This document shows, in pieces, positions 1 through 5,839 of a stretch of DNA of 6,302 nucleotides. Position 1 is the stretch's first letter. The number at the start of each line of letters is the position of its first letter. The DNA is taken from contig JAIDJD010000177.1 in the NCBI GenBank assembly GCA_029052375.1, positions 1 to 6,302 on the forward strand. The letters are read 5' to 3'. A program made the position numbers and the translations under genes. The notes beneath the pieces were generated by a model, which saw nothing but the letters and a program-made list of their open reading frames with translations, was not told the DNA's origin and did no database searches. Source of the DNA: Duncaniella sp. GTDB taxonomy: Bacteria > Bacteroidota > Bacteroidia > Bacteroidales > Muribaculaceae.

Positions 1-44
1 CGACGAAACCAAAACCATATAACACAATCATTCAAAAAAGAATC

Positions 45-365
45 ATGACTTTCACAGATCAGAACGTCCACGACATCATCGCCTCGGGCCAGCCCGTGGT
101 AATCGACTTCTGGGCCACATGGTGTGCCCCCTGTGTACGTATGTCTCCCATAGTAGAAGAGCTCGCCAAGGAGTATGAGGGCAAAGCCGTCATAGGCAAG
201 TACAACATAGAAGAGGAGAACGACCTGGCCGCCGAGTATCGCATCATGTCCATCCCCACCATACTCTTCTTCAAGAACGGCGAGCAGGTGGCCTCCCTGC
301 GCCTTGCCGGCGCCCAGACCAAGGCGACCCTCGAAGAGCGCATCAACCAGCTGATAGGTCTGTGA
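45..365 (+). CDS. trxA: Thioredoxin
   Basis: Encodes a 106-residue single-domain thioredoxin, the usual length for the family, with no signal peptide, so it should be a cytoplasmic protein-disulfide reductase recycled by thioredoxin reductase. The active site is W26-C27-A28-P29-C30, preceded by the buried acid D21 in VIDFWATW. The cis-proline is P71 in the SIPT segment, and the C-terminal helix is in place. The X1 residue of the CXXC motif is Ala instead of the common Gly; this is seen in other thioredoxins and could shift the redox potential slightly. The ATG at 45 gives the normal N-terminus; upstream there is only an A-rich stretch and no Shine-Dalgarno sequence, as is common in Bacteroidetes. 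The 42 bases to the next gene hold no terminator, so the lipoprotein gene downstream is probably co-transcribed. Its own promoter must lie mostly before the window. Confidence 0.95.
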   Translation: MTFTDQNVHDIIASGQPVVIDFWATWCAPCVRMSPIVEELAKEYEGKAVIGKYNIEEENDLAAEYRIMSIPTILFFKNGEQVASLRLAGAQTKATLEERINQLIGL

Positions 366-407
366 CCGACACCGAACAACAACACCAAACCATTCATACA
401 CAACAGC

Positions 408-2090
408 ATGAACCGTCTTATACCTGTCGCTTTCATGAGCGGCGCGTTGCTCCTCACCGGATGCAACAAGAAGATGAACCAGTTTGCCGCCGACTACTTC
501 ACCACCAACCCCAATCCCCTTGAGGTTGTCGGCACTCACGTGCCCGCCACCGTCACCGGCAATGTCCCCGCCAAGTTCTTCAAGAAGAACGCCGTCGTAA
601 CCGTCACTCCCGTGCTCTCCTACGGTGGCCAGACCCAGAACGCCCCCTCGGTGACCTACCAGGGCGAGAAGGTGCGCGGCAACCACAGCGTGGTCTCCTA
701 TGAACGCGGAGGCGTGGTGACCATCCCCGTCAACTATGTCTACGAGCCCGCCATGCAGCGCTCCGAGCTCTATCTCGACTTCAACGTGCAGCAGGGCAAC
801 AAGCAGTATGTCCTCCCCCGCGTCAAGGTGGCAGACGGCATCGTGGCCACCGCCGCGCTTGCAGACGCCGCCACCCTCAACCCCGCGGCTTCGGCCGATG
901 CTTTCCAGCGCATCATCAACGAGAAGTATTCGGCTGACATCCACTTCCTCATCAACCAGGCCAACCTGCGCAAGGAAGAGCTCAACTCCGACGAGGTGCT
1001 CCGCCTGAACCGCGACCTCCGCGCCGCCGCCGGAGACACCACCCGCGTCATCGAGGAGATCAACATCTCTTCCTACGCCTCGCCCGACGGAGGCATCGAC
1101 CTCAACACCCGCCTGGCCCAGAACCGCGAGAAGAACACCAAGGGCTACATGACAGCACAGCTCAAGAAAGACAAGGTGACAGAGTTCGGCGAGCTCACCG
1201 CTCAGTTCACCGCCGAGGACTGGGAAGGCTTCCAGAAGCTCGTAGCCGCCAGCGATATCCAGGACAAGGAGCTCATCCTCAGCGTCCTCTCCATGTACAA
1301 GGACCCCGAGCAGCGCGAGCGCGAGATACGCAATCTCTCGAGCATCTTCGACCAGCTCGCAGACCAGATACTGCCCCAGCTCCGCTACTCACGCATCACA
1401 GCCAGCGTCAACGTCATCGGCAAGAGCGACGCCCAGCTCAACGAGGCATTTGACAAGGATCCCTCGACCCTCAACCTCGAGGAGCTCCTCTACACCGCCA
1501 CCCTCACCGACGACCTCAACCGCAAGAAGGCCATCTACAACTCGGCCATCCGCCTCTTCCCCAAGGACTACCGCGCCTACAACAACCTCGGCAACGTCCT
1601 CTATCGCCAGGGCGACTATGACGGCGCTATGGCAAGCTTCAAGAAGGCCGCGCGCATCAACCCCAACGCTCCTGAGGCTGCCATGAACCAGGGCCTCGTG
1701 GCTCTCGTCAACAACGACCTCCGCGCCGCCAATACATCCTTCGGCTCGGCCGCCGGCCTCGACGACCTCGGCCCCGCTCTCGGCGTCCTCTACCTCAAGA
1801 GCGGCGACGTGAAGGGTGCGGTTAAGGCTTTCGGCAACGACAAGAGCAACAACGCCGCCCTCGCGCAGATACTCGCCGGCGACTATGCCAAGGCCAAGGG
1901 CACCCTGGCCGCCATCAACGCCCCCGACGCCACCACATACTACCTGATGGCCGTCCTCGGCGCCCGCACCAACAACGAGCAGATGGTGACCTCAAATCTC
2001 CGCCAGGCTGTCAAGCTCAACCCTGAGCTGGCACGCTCTGCCGCCAACGACCTCGAGTTTGCCCGCTACAACATCTCGCGCGCAATCTGA
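408..2090 (+). CDS. TPR-containing lipoprotein with OmpA-like segment
   Basis: A 560-residue envelope lipoprotein. The signal peptide ends in a lipobox L16-T17-G18-C19, so Cys19 should be lipidated. The next residues are N-K-K, not the acidic stretch that marks surface export in Bacteroidetes, which suggests a periplasm-facing protein (inference). Residues about 40-140 form a beta-rich region (VTVTPVL, IPVNYVY). Residues about 213-245 (ISSYASPDG followed by N-x-x-LAQNRE) resemble the peptidoglycan-binding part of OmpA-like domains. Residues about 355-550 are tetratricopeptide-like helices; the clearest repeat is near 387-419 (AYNNLGNVLYRQGDYDGA, then FKKAARINP), with degenerate repeats after it. 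Such proteins usually scaffold envelope complexes; the partner here is unknown. It follows trxA closely and ends before a strong terminator. I recognise the domain types and not a named gene. Confidence 0.88.
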   Translation: MNRLIPVAFMSGALLLTGCNKKMNQFAADYFTTNPNPLEVVGTHVPATVTGNVPAKFFKKNAVVTVTPVLSYGGQTQNAPSVTYQGEKVRGNHSVVSYERGGVVTIPVNYVYEPAMQRSELYLDFNVQQGNKQYVLPRVKVADGIVATAALADAATLNPAASADAFQRIINEKYSADIHFLINQANLRKEELNSDEVLRLNRDLRAAAGDTTRVIEEINISSYASPDGGIDLNTRLAQNREKNTKGYMTAQLKKDKVTEFGELTAQFTAEDWEGFQKLVAASDIQDKELILSVLSMYKDPEQREREIRNLSSIFDQLADQILPQLRYSRITASVNVIGKSDAQLNEAFDKDPSTLNLEELLYTATLTDDLNRKKAIYNSAIRLFPKDYRAYNNLGNVLYRQGDYDGAMASFKKAARINPNAPEAAMNQGLVALVNNDLRAANTSFGSAAGLDDLGPALGVLYLKSGDVKGAVKAFGNDKSNNAALAQILAGDYAKAKGTLAAINAPDATTYYLMAVLGARTNNEQMVTSNLRQAVKLNPELARSAANDLEFARYNISRAI

Positions 2091-2124
2091 GAGACTGCCT
2101 CAGCAGGACAACCGACATAACGAC

Positions 2125-2186
2125 AACCCCGGAAGGAAGCCGGGCGCCAAGCGCCCGGATATCCCTCCGGGGTTAATTTTTCTTTA
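2125..2186 (+). terminator. Compound rho-independent terminator
   Basis: An inner perfect hairpin CCGGGCGC (2140-2147), loop CAA, GCGCCCGG (2151-2158) sits inside a second stem formed by AACCCCGGA (from 2125) and TCCGGGGTT (ending at 2174). A T-rich tract, TTTTTCTTT, follows directly. It lies 34 bases after the lipoprotein stop codon and should end the trxA-lipoprotein transcript. Confidence 0.85.
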
Positions 2187-2211
2187 AAAACATTATGCCG
2201 GCGCCATTCTT

Positions 2212-2242
2212 TTTGTTTGAAACGGGATAATCATTATCTTTG
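2212..2242 (+). promoter_or_regulatory. Bacteroidetes-type sigma-ABfr promoter
   Basis: TTTG at 2212-2215 and TATCTTTG at 2235-2242 match the Bacteroidetes primary promoter consensus (TTTG, about 19 bases, TAnnTTTG) with exactly 19 bases between them. Transcription should start near 2248-2252, just at the first arm of a strong hairpin. It is the only such match I see in this intergenic region and should drive the structured leader and the three genes after it. Confidence 0.75.
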
Positions 2243-2248
2243 TATTGC

Positions 2249-2416
2249 AAAATGAGCCGACGGGCCTTCACGGGATGGAGGGATACTCGGCTCATGGGGA
2301 GAGTTCTTCACCACGGCAATATGGCCTTGCAAGCCGGTTCAGGGCTTAGCGGGCTGTAAGTGATTAACGGCGGCACTCCCCGGCACAGGCCAGGATTCAG
2401 AGCCTCGTCGTGTGCC
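2249..2416 (+). ncRNA. Structured 5' leader or small RNA, unassigned
   Basis: The first 170 or so transcribed bases can form several stems. Stem 1 pairs ATGAGCCGA (2252-2260) with TCGGCTCAT (2287-2295), nine perfect pairs. Inside it, CCTTCA (2265-2270) pairs with TGGAGG (2276-2281) around the loop CGGGA, leaving an asymmetric internal loop CGGG/GATAC. GGGGAG (2296-2301) can pair with CTCCCC (2376-2381), enclosing a small hairpin CGGC (2314-2317)/GCCG (2333-2336). A last hairpin pairs GGCACA (2382-2387) with TGTGCC (2411-2416), with GGC/GCC inside it. I do not recognise the conserved cores of TPP, cobalamin or SAM riboswitches, RNase P, tmRNA or SRP RNA. It could be a cis-regulatory leader or an independent sRNA; no T-tract terminator follows it, which favours a leader. 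The ends are estimates. Confidence 0.45.
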
Positions 2417-2481
2417 AGACTATGCGGCCCTCACCGCCTATGGCAGAGACCGCGGACATACAGTTGTATCCCGTTGTGCAA

Positions 2482-2493
2482 TATTCATGAATA
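2482..2493. promoter_or_regulatory. 12-bp palindrome, possible operator
   Basis: TATTCATGAATA is a perfect 12-bp palindrome, 57 bases before the HTH gene start and at the end of the leader. It is AT-rich inside GC-rich surroundings. It could be a binding site for the HTH protein encoded just downstream or for another dimeric regulator; the sequence alone does not show binding. The rest of the leader, 2417-2550, holds only a weak GC-rich hairpin near 2502-2530 and no gene I would support. Confidence 0.3.
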
Positions 2494-2550
2494 AGCCTTT
2501 CCGGCCCCACTGCGGGCGGGAGAGGCCCAAACCATCAATATTCCGCCACA

Positions 2551-2820
2551 ATGAGACTGAACGACAACCAAAAGACCGCAGAGGAAGAACTGCCTGAAAT
2601 CCACATCGGCAAAATCGTCCATGACGAAGTCAGACGCCAGGGGCTTTCGGCCGTATGGCTGAGCACCCGTATGGGGTGTGACCGCCGCAACATCTATGAC
2701 ATATACAACAGGGCCTTCATAGACACTCGTCTGCTGATGAGGCTCAGCGCCGTACTGCGCCACGACTTCTTCAAGTACTATTCAAACCTGCTAAAAAAAC
2801 CGCCATGCTCAAAAAAATGA
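2551..2820 (+). CDS. Small HTH-like DNA-binding protein
   Basis: An 89-residue basic protein. Residues 17-78 look like a compact helix-turn-helix domain common as short stand-alone proteins in Bacteroidales: IHIGKIVHDEVRRQG, then a turn and recognition-helix region (about 32-53, WLSTRMGCDRRNIYDIYNR), then IDTRLLMRLSAVL and HDFFKYYS. The pattern 'W-x(6)-C-x-R-x-N-I-Y-x-I' is the recognisable core and resembles XRE-like repressors. The first 16 residues are polar and probably disordered. It is the first gene of a three-gene operon and its last 16 bases overlap the next gene, suggesting translational coupling. Regulation of its own operon is a reasonable inference, supported weakly by the palindrome upstream. 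DNA binding is inferred from the fold type only. Confidence 0.75.
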   Translation: MRLNDNQKTAEEELPEIHIGKIVHDEVRRQGLSAVWLSTRMGCDRRNIYDIYNRAFIDTRLLMRLSAVLRHDFFKYYSNLLKKPPCSKK

Positions 2821-3419
2821 CACAGCTTCTCGCGGCCTGCGCCATGATTGCGATGTCTGGATGCACGCCAAAGGAGGAGAGCCGTGACTACTGCTCGGAG
2901 GTGAGGAGCGTCGACAGACTGGTCCTCGCCCAGATGACAATATCAAAGATGGCCACAATAGACGACATCAAGCCCGGCGAGGCTCACGGACTCAGGCAGA
3001 CGGCCGAGGCCCTGATAGATGCCGTGAAGATAGGAGACCGCAAGGCGGCCTATGCCTACGGCACGTATCTGCGAGCAAGCATAGACCTTTCGGGCATCCG
3101 TCCCGAGGACGTGAGGGTGGACGAGAAGGCCAGGACCATAACGCTCGACCTCCCGGCTGTGACCACGGAGTATCTCGGGCGCGACCTCGGGATACGCGAG
3201 GTCCACTATCGCGTCACAGGCCTGCGCTCGCAGATAGACGCCGGCGAGCGCGCGGCACTCAAGGAGAAGATGAACACGATACTTAAAAATGAGGTGGAAG
3301 AGCGTCCTTTCTTCCGAGAGAAGCTCATCGCCCAGGCCAAGACCAAGGCCGCGGCGTTCTTCCAGTCGCTCCTCGGCGAAGGAGGCCGATACACCGTAAT
3401 AGTCAACTTCAAGAACTGA
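2805..3419 (+). CDS. DUF4230-like lipoprotein
   Basis: A 204-residue secreted protein of the DUF4230 type, function unknown. The N-terminus MLKKMTQ has a basic start, a hydrophobic stretch and a lipobox-like M17-S18-G19-C20, so it is probably a lipoprotein. Core features are LVLAQMTISKM (about 40-50), the YLRASIDLSGI segment (about 87-97) with the G/A-x-IDLS motif of the family, RTITLDLPAV (about 110-119), and an alpha-helical C-terminal part rich in Lys, Glu and Ala (about 140-190). The ATG at 2805 overlaps the HTH gene by 16 bases; a second in-frame ATG at 2817 overlaps its stop as ATGA but would remove the basic n-region, so 2805 is preferred. Next in the operon, 11 bases on, is a related gene. 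The family assignment comes from recalled motifs; no function is claimed. Confidence 0.78.
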   Translation: MLKKMTQLLAACAMIAMSGCTPKEESRDYCSEVRSVDRLVLAQMTISKMATIDDIKPGEAHGLRQTAEALIDAVKIGDRKAAYAYGTYLRASIDLSGIRPEDVRVDEKARTITLDLPAVTTEYLGRDLGIREVHYRVTGLRSQIDAGERAALKEKMNTILKNEVEERPFFREKLIAQAKTKAAAFFQSLLGEGGRYTVIVNFKN

Positions 3420-3430
3420 CCCCGCATATC

Positions 3431-4018
3431 ATGAAACCATCCGCCATACTCCGTCTTGCAACACTCGTGTGTGCCGCGGCCATAGCCGTGGGCGCCCTCT
3501 TCATGTGGAAGGCCTCGCCCGAAGCGTCGCACATAAGGACAGGCGCGGCCGCTGTCTCTGACCTCAGCTCTATGGCCAGGCTATGCACGCTCGATATATA
3601 CGAGGAGGTGCCGATAAAAGGATATGCGGGCACCAAGCATCTCGTGGCCATAGCCACACTCAAGGCCTCCGTGACGTTCAATCTCGACGGCGTGGTCCCC
3701 GAGGCTGACGGAGACACCCTGAGGCTGACGCTCCCGCCCGAGAGAGTCGAGGTCTACGAGTCGACCGAGCCAGAAGCATACAGGGTGATAGACACATGGA
3801 ACGACGCCCTGCTCGACCACTCAAAGCTGACAGCCGCCCAGGAGAATGCCATAAAGGCCAAGGCAGGCGAGAGCTTCAGGAAGAGCATATACCGCAAGGG
3901 ATACGTGAGACGCGCACGCAAGGAGGCGGCAGCAAACCTCACTGCGATGCTCTCGGGCATGACCGGGAAGACTGTCGTCGTCTCAGACCCCACTCCCGGA
4001 GGCTCATACGCCGACTGA
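3431..4018 (+). CDS. Membrane-anchored DUF4230-like protein
   Basis: A 195-residue protein with one hydrophobic segment at about residues 9-26 and no Cys at its end, so it is either an uncleaved signal anchor or an ordinary signal peptide. The rest should be outside the cytoplasm. It appears to be a diverged paralogue of the preceding protein: SDLSSMARLCTLDIYEEVP (about 43-61) stands where LVLAQMT does in the neighbour, VTFNLDGV (about 81-88) where the IDLS motif is, then DTLRLTLPPERVEV (about 95-108), and a basic helical tail with GYVRRARKEAA (about 157-167) and a final TGKTVVVSD strand. It starts 11 bases after the upstream stop and ends before a hairpin terminator, so it closes the operon. 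The two could work as a pair in the envelope; the function is unknown. Confidence 0.75.
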   Translation: MKPSAILRLATLVCAAAIAVGALFMWKASPEASHIRTGAAAVSDLSSMARLCTLDIYEEVPIKGYAGTKHLVAIATLKASVTFNLDGVVPEADGDTLRLTLPPERVEVYESTEPEAYRVIDTWNDALLDHSKLTAAQENAIKAKAGESFRKSIYRKGYVRRARKEAAANLTAMLSGMTGKTVVVSDPTPGGSYAD

Positions 4019-4050
4019 CGCCCCCACACCGACAAAGCACCATAAAAGAG

Positions 4051-4093
4051 TATCCGCGAGCAAGCCGAGGGCCTGCTCACGGATATAGTTTTT
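4051..4093. terminator. Probable bidirectional terminator
   Basis: TATCCGCGAGCA (4051-4062) pairs with TGCTCACGGATA (4074-4085) with one C/A mismatch, and GCC/GGC extends the stem to a small GAG loop. TAGTTTTTC follows on the + strand and a weaker CTCTTTTATG on the - strand. It lies between the DUF4230 operon and the convergent catalase gene and can serve both. Confidence 0.75.
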
Positions 4094-4111
4094 CAGACCG
4101 GAGAACAAGAG

Positions 4112-5614
4112 TCATGAAGTCTTGCGCCTGTCCCAGGAGGGGTGTGCGGGGTCTTCGGCGACAAGGGCTTCTCCGAGGTCTATGGCCAGCGCTTCGGCAA
4201 GCATCCTGCCGTATTCCTCGTCTGCATTGTGGCAGGCCCGCACATGGCGCTGCTTGATGAAGAGCGGGACACCCTCCATCTGCGCGGCCGTGTTGCGGCA
4301 GGTGGCGAGCTTGTCCTCGGCGCTCATGAGCCTCCACAGCTTTCCGGGCTGTGTGTAGTAATCGTCGTCATACCGGCGCTCGTCGTAGTTGTACACATCG
4401 CCATCAATGGCCATAGGCGGCTCCCTGAGCGAAGGGTCGTCGCGCCACTCGCCGAAACTGTTCGGCTCGTAAGCCACGGTGGCGCCGCTGTTGCCGTCGG
4501 TGCGCATCTGCCCGTCGCGGTGGTAGGAATGGACCGGGCATCTGGGACGGTTGACGGGGATGAGGTTGTGGTTCACACCCAGACGATAGCGCTGGGCGTC
4601 CCCATAGGAGAACAGCCTGCCCTGGAGCATCTTGTCCGGAGAGAATCCTATGCCCTCCACGATATTGGCAGGATTGAATGCGGCCTGCTCTATTTCGGCA
4701 AAGAAATTCTCTGGATTGCGGTTAAGCTCGAGTATGCCGACATCGCGCAGGGGGAAGTCTTTGTGATACCAGACCTTGGTGAGGTCGAAGGGATTGATGT
4801 GGTATCTCCGGGCCTCGTCTTCTGTCATTAGCTGGACCTTGAGTTTCCAGCGGGGGAAGTCGCCGCGCTCTATGGCCTCGAACAGGTCTCGCTGGTGAGA
4901 CTCTCTGTCTTTGGCTATGATGGCCTCGGCCTCCTTGTCGGTGAGGTTCTTGATGCCCTGCTGCGTTATGAAGTGAAATTTGACCCACGTCCGCTTGTTG
5001 TCCTTGTTGATGAAGCTGTAGGTATGGCTGCCGAATCCGTGCATATTGCGGAAAGACGCCGGTATCCCGCGTGGCGACATCGTTATGGTAATCTGATGAA
5101 GCGCCTCAGGGAGAAGTGTCCAGAAGTCCCAGTTGGCCGCAGGGTTGCGCATCCCGGTGCGAGGGTCGCGCTTGATGGCATGGTTGAGATCGGGGAATTT
5201 AAGAGGGTCTCTGAGAAAGAAAACCGGAGTGTTGTTGCCTACAAGATCCCAATTGCCCTGGTCTGTATAGAATTTCATCGCAAAACCCCGTATGTCCCGC
5301 TCGGCATCGGCCGCACCTCTCTCTCCGGCCACCGTAGAGAATCTGACGAGACAGGGAGTCTTCTTGCCGACCTCGGAGAATATAGAGGCACGGGTAAACT
5401 CTGTGATGTCGTGGGTCACAGTGAACGTGCCGAACGCGCCGGAACCTTTGGCGTGCATTCTTCTTTCCGGTATGACCTCGCGGTCAAAGTGAGCTATTTT
5501 CTCAAGATACCAGGGATCCTGAGCAGAGAGCGGGCCCCGTAGACCTGCGGTCTGGACATTCTGGTTGTCTGCAATCGGGCGCCCGTTTTCAGATGTAAGT
5601 CTTTTCTTGTCCAT
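4112..5614 (-). CDS. kat: Haem catalase, small-subunit monofunctional type
   Basis: A 500-residue catalase converting hydrogen peroxide to water and oxygen in the cytoplasm; the length fits the small-subunit clade and there is no extra C-terminal flavodoxin-like domain as in large KatE enzymes. All key residues are visible: catalytic H54 in the signature from F43 to A60 (VIPERRMHAKGSGA), distal N127 in VGNNTPVFF, and proximal haem ligand Y337 in RLFSYGDAQ. Also typical are RFSTVAGERGAADAERDIRG (91-110) and MSPRGIP (179-185). The start at MDKKRLT gives the standard N-terminus (NGRPIADNQNVQTAG). No signal peptide. It faces the DUF4230 operon and shares a terminator with it. In Bacteroides such catalases are induced by OxyR under oxidative stress; here an inverted repeat upstream may be the control site, though which regulator uses it is unknown. 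Confidence 0.97.
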   Translation of the reverse strand: MDKKRLTSENGRPIADNQNVQTAGLRGPLSAQDPWYLEKIAHFDREVIPERRMHAKGSGAFGTFTVTHDITEFTRASIFSEVGKKTPCLVRFSTVAGERGAADAERDIRGFAMKFYTDQGNWDLVGNNTPVFFLRDPLKFPDLNHAIKRDPRTGMRNPAANWDFWTLLPEALHQITITMSPRGIPASFRNMHGFGSHTYSFINKDNKRTWVKFHFITQQGIKNLTDKEAEAIIAKDRESHQRDLFEAIERGDFPRWKLKVQLMTEDEARRYHINPFDLTKVWYHKDFPLRDVGILELNRNPENFFAEIEQAAFNPANIVEGIGFSPDKMLQGRLFSYGDAQRYRLGVNHNLIPVNRPRCPVHSYHRDGQMRTDGNSGATVAYEPNSFGEWRDDPSLREPPMAIDGDVYNYDERRYDDDYYTQPGKLWRLMSAEDKLATCRNTAAQMEGVPLFIKQRHVRACHNADEEYGRMLAEALAIDLGEALVAEDPAHPSWDRRKTS

Positions 5615-5636
5615 ACAATGAAGGGCTTGTTAATAC

Positions 5637-5663
5637 TGTTGTAACAAATCTCTTTTTACAACA
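5637..5663 (-). promoter_or_regulatory. Inverted repeat in catalase upstream region
   Basis: A perfect dyad, TGTTGTAA (5637-5644) and TTACAACA (5656-5663), separated by 11 bases, lies 22 bases before the catalase start codon. Read on the - strand, the spacer contains GAGATTTG (5645-5652), close to the Bacteroidetes -7 element TAnnTTTG apart from its first T; no convincing -33 element is seen at the right distance. An operator overlapping the catalase promoter is the simplest reading; a stem-loop in the leader RNA is the alternative. Confidence 0.5.
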
Positions 5664-5680
5664 ACCCAGAGCAGGAATAG

Positions 5681-5839
5681 TTTGGCCAGCCGACAAATAG
5701 CAAGACATACACAACAAGACATACGTCCCATTATCAGAACTTCACCCCGCCGTTCGAGATTCCCGACAGCTGGGAGTGGGTTAGACTTGAAGAAATAGCA
5801 AATATTGGGACAGGTGCCACGCCCTCGAAATCTAATAAA
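5681..5839 (+). pseudogene. hsdS: Type I restriction specificity subunit (HsdS) fragment
   Basis: Translated from 5738 in the + frame, this stretch reads NFTPPFEIPDSWEWVRL and then EEIANIGTGATPSKSNK, a typical opening of an HsdS target-recognition domain (Methylase_S family; 'PFEIP-x-SWEWVRL' is characteristic). HsdS dictates the DNA sequence bound by the type I modification-restriction complex with HsdM and HsdR. Only about 34 clear residues remain. Upstream the frame stays open to 5681 but without any ATG, GTG or TTG, and a TAG stands at 5678. Downstream the reading is cut by the IS982 element: the frame runs into the IS and stops at 5861-5863. The remainder may continue beyond the IS, outside the window. 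It is more AT-rich than the neighbouring genes, which fits horizontal acquisition. The 5' limit is uncertain. Confidence 0.72.
5701..5724. repeat. Short direct repeat CAAGACATAC
   Basis: CAAGACATAC occurs at 5701-5710 and again at 5715-5724, four bases apart, at the ill-defined 5' side of the HsdS fragment. It may be a chance repeat or a scar of rearrangement. Confidence 0.45.

Noticed and set aside
1..44. Promoter for thioredoxin
   Set aside because: No TTTG/TAnnTTTG pair is visible in the 44 bases available, so any promoter lies before the window or the gene is co-transcribed with an upstream one.
2127..2158. GGAAGGAAGC reminiscent of the SRP RNA apical loop
   Set aside because: The surrounding sequence folds as a two-tier hairpin followed by a T tract right after a gene, which fits a terminator; the SRP GCAGCC continuation is missing.
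2249..2416. Identity of the structured leader as 6S RNA, tmRNA or RNase P RNA
   Set aside because: The 5' end pairs locally and not with the 3' end as in 6S; there is no tRNA-like end as in tmRNA and no conserved GAAAGTCC core as in RNase P.
2412..2597. A 61-codon + strand reading frame in the leader, overlapping the HTH gene start
   Set aside because: Its composition is rich in Arg, Pro and His, it has no recognisable domain, and it runs through the HTH start in another frame. It looks like chance in non-coding leader DNA.
4142..4831. Long + strand reading frames opposite the catalase gene (also 4895-5542)
   Set aside because: They are antisense to a fully conserved catalase with all catalytic residues and arise from high-GC codon bias; no domain is visible in them.
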